Source: Parietaria judaica
Lineage: Eukaryota; Streptophyta; Magnoliopsida; Rosales; Urticaceae
Assembly: GCA_954871525.1 (NCBI GenBank)
Contig: OX940863.1
Coordinates: 42,890,501 to 42,954,500, forward strand
Length of the DNA: 64,000 bases
Reading direction: 5' to 3'
Shown in pieces: positions 49,939 through 63,400 of this stretch; the stretch's first letter is position 1, and each line of letters starts with the position of its first letter. The position numbers and the translations under genes are program-made. The notes under the pieces were generated by a model. That model was not told the DNA's origin. It did no database searches and was given only the letters and a program-made list of their open reading frames with translations.

Positions 49939-50660
49939 GAAAAGTGTTAAAAATTGGTTATCTTACGAGAGCAAATACGATGCGTTCTTGATGAAATTTG
50001 AGTTGCTAGACCTTCTTTAGGTTGGTATTATTATAAATTGTGTTAGTTTTGGAATTAAAAGTTTTTGGAGCTCTCTTAAAATCCAGTTTCAACAATTAAT
50101 GCGTGCTCAAAAAAAAACTGAGTCTTTTTCCCATTTTCCGAGAAAGAACCCTAATTAAACGATATTTTAAACATCAAATGAACTTCAAAATACTTAATAA
50201 TGTGTAATTGTATCACTTTTACTTATTTTAATACCTAAACAGCGAAGAGCTATCTCCTAGTTTCTATATCAAGCCGTTAATGGGTTAAAACTTTTAACGA
50301 AAACTGTTAAAAATTGGTTTTCTTACGAGAGCAAATACGATGCGTTCTTGATGAAATTTGAGTTCCTAGACCTTGTTTAGGGTGGTATTATTATAAATTG
50401 GGTTAGGTTTTGGCATTGAAAGTTTTTCTAGCTCTCTTAAAATCTAGTTTCAACAATTAACGCGTCCTCCAAAAAAAAACTGAGTCTTTTTCCCATTTTA
50501 TACGAAAGAACTCTAATTAAAAGATATTTTAAACAAAAAATGAACTTAAAAATGCTAAATAATATGTAATTTTATAACATTAACTTATTTTAATCCCTAA
50601 ATTGCGAAGCACTATCTCCTAATTTTTATATGAAGCCGAGAACGGGTTAAAATCTTTACC
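49939..50660. repeat. A2-B2 dimer with an unconverted junction
   Basis: This dimer has most marks of the A2-B2 half of the right-hand HOR: taggttggtatt, ggaattaaaag, cttcaaaatacttaat and gtatcactttt in A; cgaaaactg, gggttaggttttgg, gctaaataatatg, cctaatttttatatg and gccgagaacgg in B. Unlike all later copies, its A-to-B junction is still ccgttaatgggttaaaac, and its A keeps cttattttaatacc rather than cttattataatacc. It therefore looks like the ancestral form of A2-B2, or a close relative of it. Confidence 0.78.
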
Positions 50661-53600
50661 GAAAAGTGTTAAAAATTGGTTATCTTACGAGAGCAAATAC
50701 GATGCGTTCTAGATGAAATTTGAGTTGCTGGACCTTCTTTAGGGTGGTATTATTATAAATTTGGCTAGTTTTTGCATTAAAATTTTTAGGAGCTCTCTTA
50801 AAATCAAGTTTCAACAATTAATGCGTGCTCCAAAAAAAACTGAGTCTTTTTTCAATTTTCCGAGAAAGAACCCTAATTAAACGATATTTTAAACAACAAA
50901 CGAACTTAAAAATGCTTAATAATGTGTAATTGTATCACATTTACTTATTTTAATACCTAAACAGCGAAGAGCTATCTCCTAGTTTCTATATCAAGCCGTT
51001 AATGGGTCAAAACTTTTAACGAAAAGTGTTAAAAATTGGTTTTCTTACGAGACCAAATACGATACGTTTTTGATGAAATTTGAGTTCCTAGACCTTGTTT
51101 AGGGTGGTATTATTATAAATTGGGTTAGTTTTGGCATTGAAAGTTTTTCGAGCTCTCTTAAAATCTAGTTTCAACAATTAAGGCGTCCTCCAAAAGTCTT
51201 TTTCCCATTTTACGCCAAAGAACTCTAATTAAAAGATATTTTAAACAAAAAATGAACTTAAAAATGCTTAATAATGTGTAATTTTATTACATTAACTTAT
51301 TTTATCCCTAAATTGCGAAGCACTATCTCCTAGTTTCTATATGAAGCCGTGAACGGGTTAAAATCTTTACCAAAAAGTGTTAAAAATTGGTTATCTTACG
51401 AGAGCAAATACGATGCGTTCTTGATGAAATTTGAGTTGCTAGACCTTCTTTAGGTTGGTATTATTATAAATTGGTTTAGTTTTGGAATTAAAAGTTTTTG
51501 GAGCTCTCTTAAAATCCAGTTTCAACAATTAATGCGTGCTCCAAAAAAAACTGAGTCTTTTTCCCATTTTACGAGAAAGAACCCTAATTAAACGATATTT
51601 TAAACAACAAAAGAACTTAAAAATGCTTAATAATGTGTAATTGTATAACATTTACTTATTTTAATCCCTAATAGCGAAGACCTATCTCCTAGTTTCTATA
51701 TCAAGCCGTTAATGGGTCAAAACTTTTAACGAAAAGTGTTAAAAATTGGTTTTCTTACGAGACCAAATACGATACGTTTTTGATGAAATTTGAGTTCCTA
51801 GACCTTGTGCAGGGTGGTATTATTATAAATTGGGTTAGTTTTGGCATTGAAAGTTTTTCGAGCTCTCTTAAAATCTAGTTTCAACAATTAACGCGTCCTC
51901 CAAAAGTCTTTTTCCCATTTTACGCCAAAGAACTCTAATTAAAAGATATTTTAAACAAAAAATGAACTTAAAAATGCTTAATAATGTGTAATTTTATTAC
52001 ATTAACTTATTTTATCCCTAAATTGCGAAGCACTATCTCCTAGTTTCTATATGAAGCCGTGAACGGGTTAAAATCTTTACCGAAAAGTGTTAAAAATTGG
52101 TTATCTTACGAGAGCAAATACGATGCGTTCTTGATGAAATTTGAGTTGCTAGACCTTCTTTAGGTTGGTATTATTATAAATTGGGTTAGTTTTGGAATTA
52201 AAAGTTTTTGGAGCTCTCTTAAAATCTAGTTTCAACAATTAATGCGTGCTCCAAAAAAAACTGAGTCTTTTTTCCATTTTCCGAGAAAGAACCCTAATTA
52301 AACGATATTTTAAACATCAAATGAACTTCAAAATACTTAATAATGTGTAATTGTATCACTTTTACTTATTATAATACCTAAACAGCGAAGAGCTATCTCC
52401 TAGTTTCTATATCAAGCCGTGAACGGGTTAAAATCTTTACCGAAAACTGTTAAAAATTGGTTTTCTTACGAGAGCAAATACGATGCGTTCTTGATGAAAT
52501 TTGAGTTCCTAGACCTTGTTTAGGGTGGTATTATTATAAATTGGGTTAGGTTTTGGCATTGAAAGTTTTTCGAGCTCTCTTAAAATCTACTTTCAACAAT
52601 TAACGCGTCCTCAAAAAAAAAACTGAGTCTTTTTCCCATTTTATGCGAAAGAACTCTAATTAAAAGATATTTTAAACAAAAAATGAACTTAAAAATGATA
52701 AATAATATGTAATTTTATAACATTAACTTATTTTAATCCCTAAATTGCGAAGCACTATCTCCTAATTTTTATATGAAGCCGAGAACGGGTTAAAATCTTT
52801 ACCGAAAAGTGTTAAAAATTGGTTATCTTACGAGAGCAAATACGATGCGTTCTTGATGAAATTTGAGTTGCTGGACCTTCTTTAGGGTGGTATTATTATA
52901 AATTTGGCTAGTTTTTGCATTAAAATTTTTTGGAGCTCTCTTAAAATCCAGTTTCAACAATTAATGCGTGCTCCAAAAAAAACTGAGTCTTTTTCCCTTT
53001 CTACGCGAAAGAACCCTAATTAAACGATATTTTAAACAACAAAAAAACTTAAAAATGCTTCATAATGTGTAATTGTATCACATTTACTTATTTTAATCCT
53101 TAAACAGCGAAGACCTATCTCGTAGATTCTATATCAAGCCGTTAATGGGTCAAAACTTTTAACGAAAAGTGTTAAAAATTGGTTTTCTTACGAGACCAAA
53201 TACGATACGTTTTTGATGAAATTTGAGTTCCTAGACCTTGTTTAGGGTGGTATTATTATAAATTGGGTTAGTTTTGGCATTGAAAGTTTTTCGAGCTCTC
53301 TTAAAATCTAGTTTCAACAATTAACGCGTCCTCCAAAAGTCTTTTTCCCATTTTACGCCAAAGAACTCTAATTAAAAGATATTTTAAACAAAAAATGAAC
53401 TTAAAAATGCTTAATAATGTGTAATTTTATTACATTAACTTATTTTATCCCTAAATTGCGAAGCACTATCTCCTAGTTTCTATATGAAGCCGTGAACGGG
53501 TTAAAATCTTTACCGAAAAGTGTTAAAAATTGGTTATCTTACGAGAGCAAATACGATGCGTTCTTGATGAAATTTGAGTTGCTAGACCTTATTTAGGTTG

Positions 53601-56600
53601 GTATTATTATAAATTGGGTTAGTTTTGGAATTAAAAGTTTTTGGAGCTCTCTTAAAATCCAAATTCAACAATTAATGCGTGCTCCAAAAAAAACTGAGTC
53701 TTTTTCCCATTTTCCGAGAAAGAACCCTAATTAAACGATATTTTAAACAACAAACGAACTTAAAAATGCTTAATAATGTGTAATTGTATCACATTTACTT
53801 ATTTTATTACCTAAACAGCGAAGAGCTATCTCCTAGTTTCTATATCAAGCCGTTAATGGGTCAAAACTTTTAACGAAAAGTGTTAAAAATTGGTTTTCTT
53901 ACGAGACCAAATACGATACGTTTTTGATGAAATTTGAGTTCCTAGACCTTGTTTAGGGTGGTATTATTATAAATTGGGTTATTTTTGGCATTGAAAGTTT
54001 TTCGAGCTCTCTTAAAATCTAGTTTCAACAATTAACGCGTCCTCCAAAAGTCTTTTTCCCATTTTACGCCAAAGAACTGTAATTAAAAGATATTTTAAAC
54101 AAAAAATGAACTTAAAAATGCTTAATAATGTGTAATTTTATTACATTAACTTATTTTATCCCTAAATTGCGAAGCACTATCTCCTAGTTTCTATATGAAG
54201 CCGTGAACGGGTTAAAATCTTTACCGAAAAGTGTTAAAAATTGGTTATCTTACGAGAGCAAATACGATGCGTTCTTGATGAAATTTGAGTTGCTAGACCT
54301 TATTTAGGTTGGTATTATTATAAATTGGGTTAGTTTTGGAATTAAAAGTTTTTGGAGCTCTCTTAAAATCTAGTTTCAACAATTAATGCGTGCTCCAAAA
54401 AAAACTGAGTCTTTTTTCCATTTTCCGAGAAAGAACCCTAATTAAACGATATTTTAAACATCAAATGAACTTCAAAATACTTAATAATGTGTAATTGTAT
54501 CACTTTTACTTATTATAATACCTAAACAGCGAAGAGCTATCTCCTAGTTTCTATATCAAGCCGTGAACGGGTTAAAATCTTTACCGAAAACTGTTAAAAA
54601 TTGGTTTTCTTACGAGAGCAAATACGATGCGTTCTTGATGAAATTTGAGTTCCTAGACCTTGTTTAGGGTGGTATTATTATAAATTGGGTTAGGTTTTGG
54701 CATTGAAAGTTTTTCGAGCTCTCTTAAAATCTACTTTCAACAATTAACGCGTCCTCCAAAAAAAAACTGAGTCTTTTTCCCATTTTATGCGAAAGAACTC
54801 TAATTAAAAGATATTTTAAACAAAAAATGAACTTAAAAATGCTAAATAATATGTAATTTTATAACATTAACTTATTTTAATCCCTAAATTGCGAAGCACT
54901 ATCTCCTAATTTTTATATGAAGCCGAGAACGGGTTAAAATCTTTACCGAAAAGTGTTAAAAATTGGTTATCTTACGAGAGCAAATACGATGCGTTCTTGA
55001 TGAAATTTGAGTTGCTGGACCTTCTTTAGGGTGGTATTATTATAAATTTGGCTAGTTTTTGCATTAAATTTTTTTGGAGCTCTCTTAAAATCCAGTTTCA
55101 ACAATTAATGCGTGCTCCAAAAAAAACTGAGTCTTTTTTCCATTTTCCGAGAAAGAACCCTAATTAAACGATATTTTAAACAACAAACGAACTTAAAAAT
55201 GCTTAATAATGTGTAATTGTATCACATTTACTTATTTTAATACCTAAACAGCGAAGAGCTATCTCCTAGTTTCTATATCAAGCCGTTAATGGGTCAAAAC
55301 TTTTAACGAAAAGTGTTAAAAATTGGTTTTCTTACGAGACCAAATACGATACGTTTTTGATGAAATTTGAGTTCCTAGACCTTGTTTAGGGTGGTATTAT
55401 TATAAATTGGGTTAGTTTTGGCATTGAAAGTTTTTCGAGCTCTCTTAAAATCTAGTTTCAACAATTAACGCGTCCTCCAAAACTCTTTTTCCCATTTTAC
55501 GCCAAAGAACTCTAATTAAAAGATATTTTAAACAAAAAATGAACTTAAAAATGCTTAATAATGTGTAATTTTATTACATTAACTTATTTTATCCCTAAAT
55601 TGCGAAGCACTATCTCCTAGTTTCTATATGAAGCCGTGAACGGGTTAAAATCTTTACCGAAAAGTGTTAAAAATTGGTTATCTTACGAGAGCAAATACGA
55701 TGCGTTCTTGATGAAATTTGAGTTGCTAGACCTTCTTTAGGTTGGTATTATTATAAATTGGTTTAGTTTTGGAATTAAAAGTTTTTGGAGCTCTCTTAAA
55801 ATCCAGTTTCAACAATTAATGCGTGCTCCAAAAAAAACTGAGTCTTTTTCCCATTTTACGAGAAAGAACCCTAATTAAACGATATTTTAAACAACAAAAG
55901 AACTTAAAAATGCTTAATAATGTGTAATTGTATAACATTTACTTATTTTAATACCTAAACAGCGAAGAGCTATCTCCTAGTTTCTATATCAAGCCGTTAA
56001 TGGGTCAAAACTTTTAACGAAAAGTGTTAAAAATTGGTTTTCTTACGAGACCAAATACGATACGTTTTTGATGAAATTTGAGTTCCTAGACCTTGTTTAG
56101 GGTGGTATTATTATAAATTGGGTTAGTTTTGGCATTGAATGTTTTTCGAGCTCTCTTAAAATCTAGTTTCAACAATTAACGCGTCCTCCAAAAGTCTTTT
56201 TCCCATTTTACGCCAAAGAACTCTAATTAAAAGATATTTTAAACAAAAAATGATCTTAAAAATGATTAATAATGTGTAATTTTATTACATTAACTTATTT
56301 TATCCCTAAATTGCGAAGCACTATCTCCTAGTTTCTATATGAAGCCGTGAACGGGTTAAAATCTTTACCGAAAAGTGTTAAAAATTGGTTATCTTACGAG
56401 AGCAAATACGATGCGTTCTTGATGAAATTTGAGTTGCTAGACCTTCTTTAGGTTGGTATTATTATAAATTGGGTTAGTTTTGGAATTAAAAGTTTTTGGA
56501 GCTCTCTTAAAATCCAGTTTCAACAATTAATGCGTGCTCCAAAAAAAACTGAGTCTTTTTCCCATTTTCCGAGAAAGAACCCTAATTAAACGATATTTTA

Positions 56601-57091
56601 AACATAAAATGAACTTCAAAATACTTAATAATGTGTAATTGTATCACTTTTACTTATTATAATACCTAAACAGCGAAGAGCTATCTCCTAGTTTCTATAT
56701 CAAGCCGTGAACGGGTTAAAATCTTTACCGAAAACTGTTAAAAATTGGTTTTCTTACGAGAGCAAATACAATGCGTTCTTGATGAAATTTGAGTTCCTAG
56801 ACCTTGTTTAGGGTGGTATTATTATAAATTGTGTTAGGTTTTGGCATTGAAAGTTTTTCGAGCTCTCTTAAAATCTAGTTTCAACAATTAACGCGTCCTC
56901 CAAAAAAAAACTGAGTCTTTTTCCCATTTTATGCGAAAGAACTCTAATTAAAAGATATTTTAAACAAAAAATGAACTTAAAAATTCTAAATAATATGTAA
57001 TTTTATAGCATTAACTTATTTTAATCCCTAAATTGCGAAGCACTATCTCCTAATTTTTATATGAAGCCGAGAACGGGTTAAAATCTTTACC
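50661..57091. repeat. Hexameric higher-order repeat, three copies of about 2144 bp
   Basis: Order A1-B1, A'-B1, A2-B2, with dimer starts 50661, 51372, 52082; 52804, 53515, 54226; 54948, 55659, 56370. Copy lengths are 2143, 2144 and 2144. A1 is marked by gttgctggacc and atttggctag; A' by taggttgg without the A2 tail marks; A2 by taggttgg, cttcaaaatactt and cttattataatacc; B1 by gagaccaaatacgatacg and the 8-bp A-tract deletion; B2 by cgaaaactg, gttaggttttgg and ctaatttttatatg. A1-to-B1 and A'-to-B1 junctions read atgggtcaaaac. The A' of copies 1 and 3 (acaaaagaac, ataacattt) are alike; copy 2 differs (acaaacgaac). Confidence 0.85.
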
Positions 57092-57450
57092 GAAAAGTGT
57101 TAAAAATTGGTTATCTTACGAGAGCAAATACGATGCGTTCTAGATGAAATTTGAGTTGCTGGACCTTCTTTAGGGTGGTATTATTATAAATTTGGCTATT
57201 TTTTGCATTAAAATTTTTTGGAGCTCTCTTAAAATCAAGTTTCAACAATTAATGCGTGCTCCAAAAAAAACTGAGTCTTTTTTCCATTTTACGAGAAAGA
57301 ACCCTAATTAAACGATATTTTAAACAACAAAAGAACTTAAAAATGCTTAATAATGTGTAATTGTATAACATTTACTTATTTTAATACCTAAACAGCGAAG
57401 AGCTATCTCCTAGTTTCTATATCAAGCCGTTAATGGGTCAAAACTTTTAA
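57092..57450. repeat. A1/A' mosaic monomer at the hexamer-to-tetramer change
   Basis: The front half is A1 (gttctagatg, gttgctggacc, atttggcta, aaatcaag, gtcttttttcc). The back half is A' as at 55659 (ttttacgagaaag, acaacaaaagaac, gtataacattt). The switch lies between about 57285 and 57291. An exchange between an A1 and the next A' would remove exactly one A'-B1 dimer (711 bp) and turn the hexamer into the tetramer seen from here to the window end. Confidence 0.7.
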
Positions 57451-60400
57451 CGAAAAGTGTTAAAAATTGGTTTTCTTACGAGACCAAATACGATACGTTT
57501 TTGATGAAATTTGAGTTCCTAGACCTTGTTTAGGGTGGTATTATTATAAATTGGGTTAGTTTTGGCATTGAAAGTTTTTCGAGCTCTCTTAAAATCTAGT
57601 TTCAACAATTAACGCGTCCTCCAAAAGTCTTTTTCCCATTTTACGCCAAAGAACTCTAATTAAAAGATATTTTAAACAAAAAATTATCTTAAAAATGCTT
57701 AATAATGTGTAATTTTATTACATTAACTTATTTTATCCCTAAATTGCGAAGCACTATCTCCTAGTTTCTATATGAAGCCGTGAACGGGTTAAAATCTTTA
57801 CCGAAAAGTGTTAAAAATTGGTTATCTTACGAGAGCAAATACGATGCGTTCTTGATGAAATTTGAGTTGCTAGACCTTCTTTAGGTTGGTATTATTATAA
57901 ATTGGGTTAGTTTTGGAATTAAAAGTTTTTGGAGCTCTCTTAAAATCCAGTTTCAACAATTAATGCGTGCTCCAAAAAAAACTGAGTCTTTTTCCCATTT
58001 TCCGAGAAAAAACCCTAATTAAACGATATTTTAAACATCAAATGAACTTCAAAATACTTAATAATGTGTAATTGTATCACTTTTACTTATTATAATACCT
58101 AAACAGCGAAGAGCTATCTCCTAGTTTCTATATCAAGCCGTGAACGGGTTAAAATCTTTACCGAAAACTGTTAAAAATTGGTTTTCTTACGAGAGCAGAT
58201 ACAATGCGTTCTTGATGAAGTTTGAGTTCCTAGATCTTGTTTAGGGTGGTATTATTATAAATTGGGTTAGGTTTTGGCATTGAAAGTTTTTCGAGCTCTC
58301 TTAAAATCTAGTTTCAACAATTAACGCGTCCTCCAAAAAAAAACTGAGTCTTTTTCCCATTTTATGCGAAAGAACTCTAATTAAAAGATATTTTAAACAA
58401 AAAATGAACTTAAAAATTCTAAATAATATGTAATTTTATAGCATTAACTTATTTTAATCCCTAAATTGCGAAGCACTATCTCCTAATTTTTATATGAAGC
58501 CGAGAACGGGTTAAAATCTTTACCGAAAAGTGTTAAAAATTGGTTATCTTACGAGAGCAAATACGATGCGTTCTAGATGAAATTTGAGTTGCTGGACCTT
58601 CTTTAGGGTGGTATTATTATAAATTTGGATAGTTTTTGCATTAAAATTTTTTGGAGCTCTCTTAAAATCAAGTTTCAACAATTAATGCGTGCTCACAAAA
58701 AAACTGAGTCTTTTTTCCATTTTCCGAGAAAGAACCCTAATTAAACGATATTTTAAACAACAAACGAACTTAAAAATGCTTAATAATGTGTAATTGTATC
58801 ACATTTACTTATTTTAATACCTAAACAGCGAAGAGCTATCTCCTAGTTTCTATATCAAGCCGTTAATGGGTCAAAACTTTTAACGAAAAGTGTTAAAAAT
58901 TGGTTTTCTTACGAGACCAAATACGATACGTTTTTGATGAAATTTGAGTTCCTAGACCTTGTTTAGGGTGGTATTATTATAAATTGGGTTAGTTTTGGCA
59001 TTGAAAGTTTTTCGAGCTCTCTTAAAATCTAGTTTCAACAATTAACGCGTCCTCCAAAACTCTTTTTCCCATTTTACGCCAAAGAACTCTAATTAAAAGA
59101 TATTTTAAACAAAAAATGAACTTAAAAATGCTTAATAATGTGTAATTTTATTACATTAACTTATTTTATCCCTAAATTGCGAAGCACTATCTCCTAGTTT
59201 CTATATGAAGCCGTGAACGGGTTAAAATCTTTACCGAAAAGTGTTAAAAATTGGTTATCTTACGAGAGAAAATACGATGCGTTCTTGATGAAATTTGAGT
59301 TGCTAGACCTTCTTTAGGTTGGTATTATTATAAATTGGGTTAGTTTTGGAATTAAAAGTTTTTGGAGCTCTCTTAAAATCCAGTTTCAACAATTAATGCG
59401 TGCTCCAAAAAAAACTGAGTCTTTTTCCCATTTTCCGAGAAAGAACCCTAATTAAACGATATTTTAAACATCAAATGAACTTCAAAATACTTAATAATGT
59501 GTAATTGTATCACTTTTACTTATTATAATACCTAAACAGCGAAGAGCTATCTCCTAGTTTCTATATCAAGCCGTGAACGGGTTAAAATCTTTACCGAAAA
59601 CTGTTAAAAATTGGTTTTCTTACGAGAGCAAATACAATGCGTTCTTGATGAAGTTTGAGTTCCTAGACCTTGTTTAGGGTGGTATTATTATAAATTGGGT
59701 TAGGTTTTGGCATTGAAAGTTTTTCGAGCTCTCTTAAAATCTAGTTTCAACAATTAACGCGTCCTCCAAAAAAAAACTGAGTCTTTTTCCCATTTTATGC
59801 GAAAGAACTCTAATTAAAAGATATTTTAAACAAAAAATGAACTTAAAAATTCTAAATAATATGTAATTTTATAGCATTAACTTATTTTAATCCCTAAATT
59901 GCGAAGCACTATCTCCTAATTTTTATATGAAGCCGAGAACGGGTTAAAATCTTTACCGAAAAGTGTTAAAAATTGGTTATCTTACGAGAGCAAATACGAT
60001 GCGTTCTAGATGAAATTTGAGTTGCTGGACCTTCTTTAGGGTGGTATTATTATAAATTTGGCTATTTTTTGCATTAAAATTTTTTGGAGCTCTCTTAAAA
60101 TCAAGTTTCAACAATTAATGCGTGCTCCAAAAAAAACTGAGTCTTTTTTCCATTTTCCGAGAAAGAACCCTAATTAAACGATATTTTAAACAACAAAAGA
60201 ACTTAAAAATGCTTAATAATGTGTAATTGTATAACATTTACTTATTTTAATCCCTAATAGCGAAGACCTATCTCGTAGTTTCTATATCAAGCCGTTAATG
60301 GGTCAAAACTTTTAACGAAAAGTGTTAAAAATTGGTTTTCTTACGAGACCAAATACGATACGTTTTTGATGAAATTTGAGTTCCTAGACCTTGTTTAGGG

Positions 60401-63400
60401 TGGTATTATTATAAATTGGGTTAGTTTTGGCATTGAAAGTTTTTCGAGCTCTCTTAAAATCTAGTTTCAACAATTAACGCGTCCTCCAAAAGTCTTTTTC
60501 CCATTTTACGCCAAAGAACTCTAATTAAAAGATATTTTAAACAAAAAATTATCTTAAAAATGCTTAATAATGTGTAATTTTATTACATTAACTTATTTTA
60601 TCCCTAAATTGCGAAGCACTATCTCCTAGTTTCTATATGAAGCCGTGAACGGGTTAAAATCTTTACCGAAAAGTGTTAAAAATTGGTTATCTTACGAGAG
60701 CAAATACGATGCGTTCTTGATGAAATTTGAGTTGCTAGACCTTCTTTAGGGTGGTATTATTATTAATTGGGTTAGTTTTGGAATTAAAAGTTTTTGGAGC
60801 TCTCTTAAAATCCAGTTTCAACAATTAATGCGTGCTCCAAAAAAAACTGAGTCTTTTTCCCATTTTCCGAGAAAGAACCCTAATTAAACGATATTTTAAA
60901 CATCAAATGAACTTCAAAATACTTAATAATGTGTAATTGTATCACTTTTACTTATTATAATACCTAAACAGCGAAGAGCTATCTCTTAGTTTCTATATCA
61001 AGCCGTGAACGGGTTAAAATCTTTACCGAAAACTGTTAAAAATTGGTTTTCTTACGAGAGCAAATACAATGCGTTCTTGATGAAGTTTGAGTTCCTAGAC
61101 CTTGTTTAGGGTGGTATTATTATAAATTGGGTTAGGTTTTGGCATTGAAAGTTTTTCGAGCTCTCTTAAAATCTAGTTTCAACAATTAACGCGTCCTCCA
61201 AAAAAAAACTGAGTCTTTTTCCCATTTTATGCGAAAGAACTCTAATTAAAAGATATTTTAAACAAAAAATGAACTTAAAAATTCTAAATAATATGTAATT
61301 TTATAGCATTAACTTATTTTAATCCCTAAATTGCGAAGCACTATCTCCTAATTTTTATATGAAGCCGAGAACGGGTTAAAATCTTTACCGAAAAGTGTTA
61401 AAAATTGGTTATCTTACGAGAGCAAATACGATGCGTTCTAGATGAAATTTGAGTTGCTGGACCTTCTTTAGGGTGGTATTATTATAAATTTGGATAGTTT
61501 TTGCATTAAAATTTTTTGGAGCTCTCTTAAAATCAAGTTTCAACAATTAATGCGTGCTCACAAAAAAACTGAGTCTTTTTTCCATTTTCCGAGAAAGAAC
61601 CCTAATTAAACGATATTTTAAACAACAAAAGAACTTAAAAATGCTTAATAATGTGTAATTGTATCACATTTACTTATTTTAATCCTTAAACAGCGAAGAC
61701 CTATCTCGTAGATTCTATATCAAGCCGTTAATTCGTTAAAACTTTTAACGAAAAGTGTTAAAAATTGGTTTTCTTACGACACCAAATACGATACGTTTTT
61801 GATGAAATTTGAGTTCCTAGACCTTGTTTAGGGTGGTATTATTATAAATTGGGTTAGTTTTGGCATTGAAAGTTTTTCGAGCTCTCTTAAAATCTAGTTT
61901 CAACAATTAACGCGTCCTCCAAAACTCTTTTTCCCATTTTACGCCAAAGAACTCTAATTAAAAGATATTTTAAACAAAAAATGAACTTAAAAATGCTTAA
62001 TAATGTGTAATTTTATTACATTAACTTATTTTATCCCTAAATTGCGAAGCACTATCTCCTAGTTTCTATATGAAGCCGTGAACGGGTTAAAATCTTTACC
62101 GAAAAGTGTTAAAAATTGGTTATCTTACGAGAGCAAATACGATGCGTTCTTGATGAAATTTGAGTTGCTAGACCTTCTTTAGGTTGGTATTATTATAAAT
62201 TGGGTTAGTTTTGGAATTAAAAGTTTTTGGAGCTCTCTTAAAATCCAGTTTCAACAATTAATGCGTGCTCCAAAAAAAACTGAGTCTTTTTCCCATTTTC
62301 CGAGAAAGAACCCTAATTAAACGATATTTTAAACATCAAATGAACTTCAAAATACTTAATAATGTGTAATTGTATCACTTTTACTTATTATAATACCTAA
62401 ACAGCGAAGAGCTATCTCCTAGTTTCTATATCAAGCCGTGAACGGGTTAAAATCTTTACCGAAAACTGTTAAAAATTGGTTTTCTTACGAGAGCAAATAC
62501 AATGCGTTCTTGATGAAATTTGAGTTCCTAGACCTTGTTTAGGGTGGTATTATTATAAATTGGGTTAGGTTTTGGCATTGAAAGTTTTTCGAGCTCTCTT
62601 AAAATCTAGTTTCAACAATTAACGCGTCCTCCAAAAAAAAACTGAGTCTTTTTCCCATTTTATGCGAAAGAACTCTAATTAAAAGATATTTTAAACAAAA
62701 AATGAACTTAAAAATTCTAAATAATATGTAATTTTATAGCATTAACTTATTTTAATCCCTAAATTGCGAAGCACTATCTCCTAATTTTTATATGAAGCCG
62801 AGTACGGGTTAAAATCTTTACCGAAAAGTGTTAAAAATTGGTTATCTTACGAGAGCAAATACGATGCGTTCTAGATGAAATTTGAGTTGCTGGACCTTCT
62901 TTAGGGTGGTATTATTATAAATTTGGCTAGTTTTTGCATTAAAATTTTTTGGAGCTCTCTTAAAATCAAGTTTCAACAATTAATGCGTGCTCCAAAAAAA
63001 ACTGAGTCTTTTTTCCATTTTACGAGAAAGAACCCTAATTAAACGATATTTTAAACAACAAAAGAACTTAAAAATGCTTAATAATGTGTAATTGTATAAC
63101 ATTTACTTATTTTAATCCCTAATAGCGAAGACCTATCTCGTAGTTTCTATATCAAGCCGTTAATGGGTCAAAACTTTTAACGAAAAGTGTTAAAAATTGG
63201 TTTTCTTACGAGACCAAATACGATACGTTTTTGATGAAATTTGAGTTCCTAGACCTTGTTTAGGGTGGTATTATTATAAATTGGGTTAGTTTTGGCATTG
63301 AAAGTTTTTCGAGCTCTCTTAAAATCTAGTTTCAACAATTAACGCGTCCTCCAAAACTCTTTTTCCCATTTTACGCCAAAGAACTCTAATTAAAAGATAT

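Noticed and set aside
37393..50660. Transposon or gene insertion in the irregular zone
   Set aside because: Every interval between phase markers is accounted for by A, B or A/B hybrid monomers with small indels. No foreign segment, terminal repeats or target duplications were found.
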